Positions 34,710 to 38,397 of a stretch of DNA of 38,397 nt are shown in pieces. Every line of letters starts with the position of its first letter. Position 1 is the stretch's first letter. Below the pieces are notes generated by a model. The model was not told the DNA's origin. It saw nothing but the letters and a program-made list of their open reading frames with translations, and searched no databases. This DNA comes from SAR324 cluster bacterium (GTDB lineage Bacteria > SAR324 > NAC60-12), in contig JAKUUI010000018.1 of NCBI GenBank assembly GCA_022448485.1, forward strand, positions 1 to 38,397, read 5' to 3'. Both the position numbers and the translations under genes were made by a program.

Positions 34710-35006
34710 TCAATCTAGGATCGAGGACTTCCGTTCCTGCCGGGTGCAGAAATAATAACCATCAGGAAGCAGAGAGTTGTAATGTTTTAATTCAATCTCT
34801 TTGCCTTCATTCTGCTTCAACCAGACGCGAAGGTCTCTGACAATGAAATGGGAGGCGTCAGTGTTTAAACAGACCATTTCCACTTGTCTGTGCAGACTAT
34901 CCGGATGGCTGACGTAAATCTTTTCCTTCAAGCTGGTACATCCGGAGATGGCTATTGTTAATAAAACAAGCAATCTGAAAAGAAGCAGGTATGAGCTAAT
35001 ACACAT
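34710..35006 (-). CDS. Small lipoprotein of unknown function
   Basis: The protein is 98 residues from the ATG MCISSYLLLF (the longer frame starts at TTG). The signal sequence ends in the lipobox AISGC, and the mature domain contains VSHPDSLHRQVEMVCLN and LLPDGYYFC. No family is recognised. Position 5' of waaF suggests a cell-envelope role, but nothing more. Confidence 0.65.
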   Translation of the reverse strand: MCISSYLLLFRLLVLLTIAISGCTSLKEKIYVSHPDSLHRQVEMVCLNTDASHFIVRDLRVWLKQNEGKEIELKHYNSLLPDGYYFCTRQERKSSILD

Positions 35007-35274
35007 GAACCAAATCAGACTCAAACTTTGTTTTTAAGGGACTTAGTGACCACAGATCAATTTAGCTGAATTTTCTGGGAAAGGCAATGACTGGGTAAGA
35101 GGTGAAAAATGCTTTTGCTGAATGATGATATCGCAAAAAGTCAGAATAGATTTTTTTGAGGGTGAAGCAAGAAAGATCTTAAGGACAGAATTATTGAAGA
35201 TTTCTTCTTTCTTTGAAATGAAAAGTCATGCTGATAGGACTTTGTGGCAGTCTCTCAATTATTTGCCATAGGGT

Positions 35275-36759
35275 TTAAAAACGGTAACTGCGATTTTGTT
35301 CAAGAGAATGATATGGAAATGATTTTTCCTCAAACTCTTGCAGGAAAGTTTGCATTTGTTTCTGAAAGAAATCATCTTTTGACATCCTCTCCCTGACTTT
35401 TTTCAAGGTGGCATGGACCGTAGAGTGGTTGCGTCCCACAATTGTTCCGATTTCACTCAGGGAGAGGGAGGTAAGTTGTTTCAGCAGATAAACTGCCGCC
35501 TGTCTTGCTTTAGTATGTTTTCTGTCACGACGATATGAATGAAGCCCTTCCTCAGAAATTTGAAACATAACGCAGATCCGCTGCAGGATTTTCTTTTCAG
35601 TTTCGTCAGTAAATTTTCCTTGTGCATGTTCAAGAGATTTTGACGTTTGAGCAGAATCTTCGAGCCAGTCTTTTAGGGCGCATCGTGCCAAGTCTACTGT
35701 CAACTCCTCATTTAGCAATGAAGCATGAACACCCAGACGCAACAGCACTCCTTCCATGCGTCCGATTCCTCCTTTGATATGCTGCACGATAAATTTCGCC
35801 AATTCATCGTTCAATGGAATTCCACTCTCTTTTGCTTTGCTTTCAAGAATTGCAATCCGAGTTTTATCATCAGGAATTCCGATGTCAACCGTCAGTCCGG
35901 ATTCTAGCCGTCCTCGAAGTCCAGAACTGAGTTTGGATATTTGTGTTGGAGCTTCCTGGCTGGCGATTACAATCTGAGCCTTTTTCTTGCGCAAGGCATT
36001 TATTGTGTGGAGCAATTCAACTTGACACTTGGATGACGGCACCAGAGCCTGCAAATCATCCATCAAAAAAGCATCGACCTTTCGGTAACGATCACGAAAT
36101 TCTTTCATTTTGCTTGATCTGAGATGATTGATAAAATCATTTAAAAAATCTTCTGCAGAAACCTGAACAGTTTTTTTATTAGGGGTGCTCTGCTGCAGTT
36201 CATTGTTGATACCATCCAGCAAATGTGTCTTTCCTGCTCCAGACTCTCCGTAAATAACGAAAGGATTAAAGGCAACTCCAGGCATGTCAACGATTGCTCT
36301 AGATGCTCTAAAGGCCAAAAGATTTCGTTTCCCTGGAATGTAGGAATCCAACAAATTATAGCAGGAGCTTTCAACAGCAGATTCTGTCTGCCGGACAGGC
36401 TTGGTTTTTTTTAACTCTGGATCGTCAATTTTGGTTACAAACTGTTCTTGGTTCAGATCAAATTCAGTCTGAACTGTTTTCTTGCGGCTGGTACTGCACC
36501 CTATTTTGTATTCAAACTTTTTTTCTGAAAAAGGAGCTTTTTCAGGATAAAGTTCATCAAGGACTTTTTTCAGGAGGGGTTCGTGATTGGTCTTGATTTC
36601 GTAGCGATATATTTTGTGCGGAATTCCACATATTACTACTTTTGAAGGAGTAATTTTTAGCAGCTGAAGAGAATTCAGCCATGACTGGCATGCTTGGGGA
36701 GGCAAAGTGCGTCGTACGCACTCTTTAAATTCCAAAGATTGATTTTGATTCAGCTCCAT
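35275..36759 (-). CDS. dnaA: Chromosomal replication initiator protein DnaA
   Basis: The 494-residue AAA+ initiator has N-terminal domain I (about 1-75, weakly conserved) and a variable linker (75-135). Walker A is GESGAGKTHLLD at about 171 and Walker B is DAFLMDDLQAL at about 229. The domain IV DNA-binding helix carries GRNHSTVHATLKKV near 443. Domain I is diverged compared with E. coli. It is not followed by dnaN, recF or rpmH. The neighbours are a lipoprotein-waaF pair and, divergently, a HugZ-like gene. It opens and unwinds the chromosome origin. Confidence 0.95.
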   Translation of the reverse strand: MELNQNQSLEFKECVRRTLPPQACQSWLNSLQLLKITPSKVVICGIPHKIYRYEIKTNHEPLLKKVLDELYPEKAPFSEKKFEYKIGCSTSRKKTVQTEFDLNQEQFVTKIDDPELKKTKPVRQTESAVESSCYNLLDSYIPGKRNLLAFRASRAIVDMPGVAFNPFVIYGESGAGKTHLLDGINNELQQSTPNKKTVQVSAEDFLNDFINHLRSSKMKEFRDRYRKVDAFLMDDLQALVPSSKCQVELLHTINALRKKKAQIVIASQEAPTQISKLSSGLRGRLESGLTVDIGIPDDKTRIAILESKAKESGIPLNDELAKFIVQHIKGGIGRMEGVLLRLGVHASLLNEELTVDLARCALKDWLEDSAQTSKSLEHAQGKFTDETEKKILQRICVMFQISEEGLHSYRRDRKHTKARQAAVYLLKQLTSLSLSEIGTIVGRNHSTVHATLKKVRERMSKDDFFQKQMQTFLQEFEEKSFPYHSLEQNRSYRF

Positions 36760-37134
36760 TTTTTTTATTTCAAATCCATTTGCTGTTATTCTCTCTTACA
36801 AAATGCCCTAAAAAATTGATCGCGATTGACGGAGAATATTTCCTGTCCATGGAACGACTTCTGTACCAGACTGTTCTAATCAATCTAATGCAAATCGAAG
36901 TGTAAAATCAATAAAAAAGAATTCCAAAAAGATGAATCAGTTACCCTTAATTATCTGATAATTAAGTTAAATTTTTTTTATAAAAAAAGTAAATTTTTAT
37001 AGTATATACAAAATCATAGAGCAATAAAGTTCTTCAATATTAGGTATCTAAGGGATGTAAAAAAAATGAATTTAACAATTATTTTTTTTGTGTTATTTTA
37101 AATTTTTGAACATCACTTTTCTAGTAATCAAAAA
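36760..37134. other. AT-rich divergent intergenic region, dnaA / HugZ-like gene
   Basis: This 375-bp region is very rich in A+T with long A and T runs and one perfect 21-bp palindrome, listed separately. It must hold promoters for both divergent genes. I looked for DnaA boxes (TTATCCACA and close variants) and found none, so it does not look like oriC by that test. Confidence 0.6.
36946..36966. promoter_or_regulatory. Perfect 21-bp palindrome, possible operator
   Basis: The sequence is CTTAATTATC-T-GATAATTAAG, with ten exact paired bases on each side of a central T. It sits 187 bp from the dnaA start and 169 bp from the HugZ-like start. A T-run follows on the plus strand, but no gene is being ended there, so an operator or origin-region element is more likely than a terminator. 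ATTATC/GATAAT halves resemble Fur hexamers but in the inverted order. Confidence 0.45.
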
Positions 37135-37641
37135 ATGGGTCATACATCAGCACCACTTGCTTACACAAAAGACGAATATCTGAAATTTTTGGCAAAATTT
37201 CACAGTCTGCATCTTTCCACAATTGGTGAAGGTGGACGTCCGGAAAGTAGTTATGCACCTTTTGTGGTGGATCAAAATAATCAGTTTTATATTTATATTA
37301 GTGCACTAGCTGGACATACCAGTAATTTAATTAATGATGGAAGAGCCGGAATCATGCTCGTTGAACCAGAAGAGCAGGCTGAAAATATTTTCGCCAGAAA
37401 GCGTGTGACATTTGATTGTGATGTTGAAGTGCTTGAGCGAGATTCTGAAGACTGGCAGAAGATAATGTCTCTGTTTGATGATTGTGTAGGGGAACTGATG
37501 CAAACATTACGTCTGCTAGCTGATTTTCATTTGATTCGTCTGAAGCCGAATTCAGGACTTTTCGTCAAAGGTTTTGGCAAAGCCTATGAAATTTCAGGTG
37601 CCCGGATGGATGATCTGTCGCATGTAAATCTACGGAAATAG
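37135..37641 (+). CDS. HugZ/HutZ-like pyridoxamine-5'-phosphate oxidase-family protein
   Basis: The 168-residue protein has the split-barrel flavin fold: HLSTIGEGGRPESSYAPFVVD, QFYIYISALAGHTSNL, RAGIMLVEP, and a VTFDCDVEVL strand. The C-terminal SGLFVKGFGKAYEISG is characteristic of the HugZ/HutZ heme-utilisation branch. In that branch the protein binds or degrades heme, where PNPOx relatives bind FMN. Heme oxygenase activity is therefore likely but not proven, and the key heme histidine cannot be assigned by eye. It is divergent from dnaA. Confidence 0.8.
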   Translation: MGHTSAPLAYTKDEYLKFLAKFHSLHLSTIGEGGRPESSYAPFVVDQNNQFYIYISALAGHTSNLINDGRAGIMLVEPEEQAENIFARKRVTFDCDVEVLERDSEDWQKIMSLFDDCVGELMQTLRLLADFHLIRLKPNSGLFVKGFGKAYEISGARMDDLSHVNLRK

Positions 37642-37654
37642 TTATCTTCAATTG

Positions 37655-38397
37655 TTAAAATGCTGCTTCAAGCAGAGCCTGAGTGTAAGTATTCTGAGGT
37701 TGTTTCAAAATTATCTCAGCCGGTCCTGCTTCAAGAGCAATCCCGTCTTTCATGACGATGATATCGTGGCAAAGCGCTTTGATAACTTTTAGGTCATGGC
37801 TGATGAAAAGGTAGGTCAGGCTGTATTTTTTTTGTAAATTTCGTAGCAGATCTAAAACCTGGGATTGAACTGAACGATCTAATGAAGAGGTTGGTTCATC
37901 CAAAACTAAAAAGCTCGGTTTGATTACCAGCGCACGGGCGATTGCGATGCGCTGACGCTGACCTCCGGAAAACTCGTGAGGATAGCGATGTCTCAATTCC
38001 GGATCCAGACCCACTTCTTTGAGAACCTGTACTATCTGTTCTTCACGATTTCCTTCAAAATTAAGTTTATGAATCTCCAGGCCTTCTGCCACAATTTGTT
38101 CCACAGTCATCCGCGGACTTAAGCTGCCAAACGGATCTTGAAATACAATCTGCATCGCCTTTCTAACCGGTGTTATCTGTTTCTGATTTAAACTATCCAA
38201 GTATACATCCCCAAGTTGAATTTCACCCTCACTTTTTATCAGGCGCAGCAAAGCCAGTCCGAGCGTTGATTTCCCAGAACCGCTTTCCCCAACTACTCCC
38301 AGACTGTGACCTTTTCGGATTTCCAAACTGACGCCATCCACAGCTTTAACATGATCAACGGTCCTTTTCAAAATACCTTTTTGGATGGGAAACCAGA
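37655..38397 (-). CDS. Peptide ABC-transporter ATP-binding protein (YejF-like), 5' part missing
   Basis: The frame runs off the right edge: WFPIQKGILKRTVDHVKAV opens the visible part, which shows that the first codon inside the window is internal. Walker A is GVVGESGSGKSTLGLALLRL, the Q-loop is QIVFQDPFGSLSPRM, the signature is EFSGGQRQRIAIARAL, Walker B is FLVLDEPTSSLD and the switch His is in FISHDLKV. The WFPIRKGIL-type lead and spacing match the C-terminal ATPase half of YejF (or DppF/OppF). These power uptake of oligopeptides or microcin-type compounds. The permease genes would lie beyond the window. Confidence 0.88.
   Translation of the reverse strand, partial: WFPIQKGILKRTVDHVKAVDGVSLEIRKGHSLGVVGESGSGKSTLGLALLRLIKSEGEIQLGDVYLDSLNQKQITPVRKAMQIVFQDPFGSLSPRMTVEQIVAEGLEIHKLNFEGNREEQIVQVLKEVGLDPELRHRYPHEFSGGQRQRIAIARALVIKPSFLVLDEPTSSLDRSVQSQVLDLLRNLQKKYSLTYLFISHDLKVIKALCHDIIVMKDGIALEAGPAEIILKQPQNTYTQALLEAAF

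Noticed and set aside
36946-36966. Fur box controlling the HugZ-like gene
   Set aside because: The hexamers are in the order ATTATC-GATAAT, the opposite of a typical Fur site, and the distance to the start is 169 bp.
36760-37134. Chromosome origin (oriC) upstream of dnaA
   Set aside because: The region is AT-rich, but no TTATCCACA-type DnaA boxes were found and dnaN is not adjacent.
1-38397. tRNA, rRNA, insertion sequence, prophage or CRISPR elements
   Set aside because: No T-loop/GGTTCGAATCC-type sequence, transposase, integrase, terminal repeat or spacer array was seen on either strand.

Overview
The window looks like a chromosomal segment of an AT-rich, Gram-negative, flagellated bacterium. 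FliM, an ADP-heptose:LPS heptosyltransferase, several lipobox-bearing lipoproteins, UppP and two periplasmic HtrA-type proteins support this. The canonical rimP-nusA-infB-rbfA-truB-rpsO-pnp block, dnaX-ybaB preceded by a 4.5S-type SRP RNA, priA and dnaA mark it as core genome, not a plasmid or phage. No taxonomic marker can be read with certainty. A marine delta-proteobacterium-like lineage such as SAR324 is a guess from gene content.

Layout. 1-1718 (minus) is the tail of a probable corrinoid C1 operon: a [2Fe-2S]/ASKHA activase cut by the window edge, preceded by a MetF-type reductase. After an AT-rich gap come a Bor/Iss-like lipoprotein and a NUDIX hydrolase, which is divergent from a solitary fliM with only 19 bp between the starts. 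Then follow an IHF-like protein, a CBS-bearing ClC channel/transporter, and a helix-turn-helix/PTS-EIIA fusion whose 3' end overlaps the clc start. On the plus strand are ffs (SRP RNA), dnaX, ybaB and a lipM-like octanoyltransferase. The stretch 10650-11590 has no intact gene but holds a clearly decayed GNAT acetyltransferase.

From 11590 to 31571 nearly everything is on the minus strand: a LysE/RhtB exporter; a tight operon of an Asp/Glu-racemase-like protein, a mannose-6-phosphate-isomerase-like cupin and PriA; the translation/RNA-decay operon from rimP to pnp; a polyprenyl diphosphate synthase downstream of an overlapping pair of HtrA-like proteases, one with an intact triad and one that appears catalytically dead; and UppP. 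The region 31572-33692 is looser, with a secreted MORN-repeat protein and several tiny ORFs. It ends with a lipoprotein-waaF pair, dnaA (without dnaN), a HugZ/pyridoxamine-oxidase-like flavin or heme protein transcribed away from dnaA, and the end of a YejF-type ABC ATPase running off the right edge.

Most genes are housekeeping. I found no CRISPR array, intact insertion sequence, prophage, tRNA or rRNA. The less ordinary signals are the active/inactive HtrA pair, the racemase-like/isomerase-like/priA operon, the HTH-EIIA fusion overlapping clc, the KPKA tandem repeat in NusA, the URRC-type tetraloop of the SRP RNA, the GNAT relic, and a perfect 21-bp palindrome between dnaA and the HugZ-like gene.
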